From the NCBI GenBank assembly GCA_021324035.1, contig JAJPJU010000215.1, forward strand, positions 1 through 5,850: DNA of 5,850 nt. The letters run 5' to 3'. Positions 4,841-5,850 of the stretch are shown here, in pieces. Below the pieces are notes generated by a model, which saw nothing but the letters and a program-made list of their open reading frames with translations, searched no databases and had not been told where the DNA came from. Source of the stretch: Spartobacteria bacterium (GTDB lineage Bacteria > Verrucomicrobiota > Verrucomicrobiia > Chthoniobacterales > UBA10450). Made by a program: the position numbers and the translations under genes. Every line of letters begins with the position of its first letter. Position 1 is the first letter of the stretch.

Positions 4841-5850
4841 CTACGGAGACGGCGGAAGTTTTTTGTCGAAAAAATCACGCAACGCCGCGCGCGCCGCGTG
4901 ATAACCGCACATTCCATGAACACCGCCGCCGGGCGGAGTTGAAGCGGAACACAAATAAACTCCCGGTAACGGAGTTCGATACGGTGTCGGGCTGGGAATT
5001 GGCCGCGCCAGTAACTGCCAGAAATCGACCGCACCGCCGTTGATATCGCCGCCGGCAAGATTCGGATTCGATCGTTCGAGGCCGGCGGGCCCCATTTTGT
5101 GCCGCGCCAGAATGCAATCCCGGAATCCGGGCGCGAAGCGCTCGATTTGCGATTCGATTTTTTCCGAGAGATCGACTTCGCAGCCAAACGGAGCGTGGCA
5201 GTATGCCCAAAGCGTATGTTGATTTCCCGGCGCCCGCGTTTCGTCGAAAAGGCTTTGCTGCGCCACCAGCACGAATGGTTGTTCGGCTATTCTTCCTTGT
5301 GCAGCTTCGCGTTCTGCAACTTCGATCTCCCGGAGACTGCCGCCAAGGTGAACCGTTCCCGCGCGACGGCAGGAGTCGGCCTTCCACGGAATCGGCGACG
5401 ATAACGCATAATCGATTTTGAAAATTCCCGGGGCGTGCCGGAAATTTTGCAGCCGACAACGATAACCTTGGGGTAATTGATCTCGGGCAATCCGCGCAAA
5501 TTGCCAAACTGTGGTGTCCAAAAGCGTTACCCGCGCCCTTGGAACATCGGCGAGTTGCTGAATCGATCGATTGGTCTCGATTGTTCCGCCGAGCTCGCGC
5601 AAATAATTCGCGAGAGCGTTGGAGATCGATTGCGAGCCTCCCCGCGGAATCGGCCAGCCGACTGCGTGCCCGGCCGTCCCGAGAACAAGTCCGAATGCGG
5701 CTGATATCGGCGACGTTAACGGAAGAAATGAGTGGGCCGCGATTCCGCCAAAAAAAGCGCGGGTGGATTCCCGTTGAAAAACTGATTTGACCAACAGTGT
5801 GGAGGGCATGAGAGCGCGCAGTCCAAATTTTGCCAAAGCAATCGGATGAC
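4841..5850 (-). CDS. FAD/NAD(P)-dependent oxidoreductase, phytoene-dehydrogenase-related (5' end missing)
   Basis: The frame is open through the right window edge, so the N-terminus with the dinucleotide-binding GxGxxG motif is not visible; about 336 residues are present. Numbering from the TTG at 5836, the visible part contains the AFFGGIAAHSFLPL region, GHAVGWPIPRGGSQSIS, the AQQSLFDETRAPGNQHTLW stretch, ERFAPGFRDCILARH, SNPNLAGGDINGG and a C-terminal STPPGGGVHGMCGYHAA at about 299-315. This series is characteristic of COG1233 (phytoene dehydrogenase and related proteins), often annotated simply as NAD(P)/FAD-dependent oxidoreductase. The C-terminal Gly-rich motif is the usual second contact with FAD. 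Full-length relatives have roughly 470 residues, so about 130-140 residues should lie outside the window. The substrate is unknown; no carotenoid genes are in view. It ends LPPSP with TAG, and the barrel gene starts 165 bases downstream on the same strand. Confidence 0.9.
   Translation of the reverse strand, partial: HPIALAKFGLRALMPSTLLVKSVFQRESTRAFFGGIAAHSFLPLTSPISAAFGLVLGTAGHAVGWPIPRGGSQSISNALANYLRELGGTIETNRSIQQLADVPRARVTLLDTTVWQFARIARDQLPQGYRCRLQNFRHAPGIFKIDYALSSPIPWKADSCRRAGTVHLGGSLREIEVAEREAAQGRIAEQPFVLVAQQSLFDETRAPGNQHTLWAYCHAPFGCEVDLSEKIESQIERFAPGFRDCILARHKMGPAGLERSNPNLAGGDINGGAVDFWQLLARPIPSPTPYRTPLPGVYLCSASTPPGGGVHGMCGYHAARAALRDFFDKKLPPSP

Noticed and set aside
4672..5507. Two long minus-strand frames (4672-5187 and 4875-5507) overlapping the oxidoreductase gene
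   Set aside because: Their products are Arg/Ser-rich and without domains, while the overlapping frame shows many conserved COG1233 segments.

Overview
The window is about 55% G+C by eye and densely coded, with small intergenic gaps and almost no recognisable Shine-Dalgarno sequences. It looks like a soil Gram-negative bacterium. The protein set (an oxidoreductase of the COG1233 type, a PagL-like outer-membrane barrel, a Ste24-like M48 protease and several small exported unknowns), together with the base composition and weak ribosome binding sites, recalls Verrucomicrobiota (Chthoniobacterales or Udaeobacter type). That assignment is an impression without a database search. The barrel ending in Phe supports a diderm envelope.

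Left edge (1-311): the 3' end of a VOC/glyoxalase-fold gene runs in from outside the window. Eight bases after its stop comes a 96-bp element with the architecture of an integron attC site: outer boxes GTCTAAC and GTTAGGC, inner boxes AAGCCA and TGGCTT, and unpaired spacers between them. The VOC gene is therefore probably an integron gene cassette. No second attC was seen to the right, so this looks like the distal end of a cassette array or an isolated attC cluster, with ordinary chromosome beyond it.

Centre left (333-2500): a Ste24-like M48 membrane metalloprotease (minus strand) and a secreted PHB-depolymerase/feruloyl-esterase-like hydrolase (plus strand) diverge from a 77-bp intergenic region that holds overlapping small inverted repeats.

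Centre (2550-3390): two small envelope proteins of unknown function, one exported and one with a single membrane anchor, are 7 bp apart and probably co-transcribed, possibly together with the esterase. They converge on a Nudix gene with one base between the two stop codons. A hairpin spans that junction and holds both stop codons in its loop.

Right half (3392-5850, all minus strand): an FAD/NAD(P)-dependent oxidoreductase (5' end outside the window), then a doubtful hydrophobic micro-ORF, a PagL-like lipid A 3-O-deacylase family barrel, and a Nudix hydrolase. The 66-bp gap between the barrel and Nudix genes holds four degenerate heptamers (GTGACCA type) followed by a TGAGCGAAGCGAA-type motif resembling dispersed intergenic repeats of other genomes.

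No rRNA, tRNA, CRISPR array or insertion sequence was seen, and no gap exceeds 300 bases. The genes do not form one obvious pathway. The common thread is the cell envelope: membrane protease, secreted esterase, exported small proteins and outer-membrane barrel.
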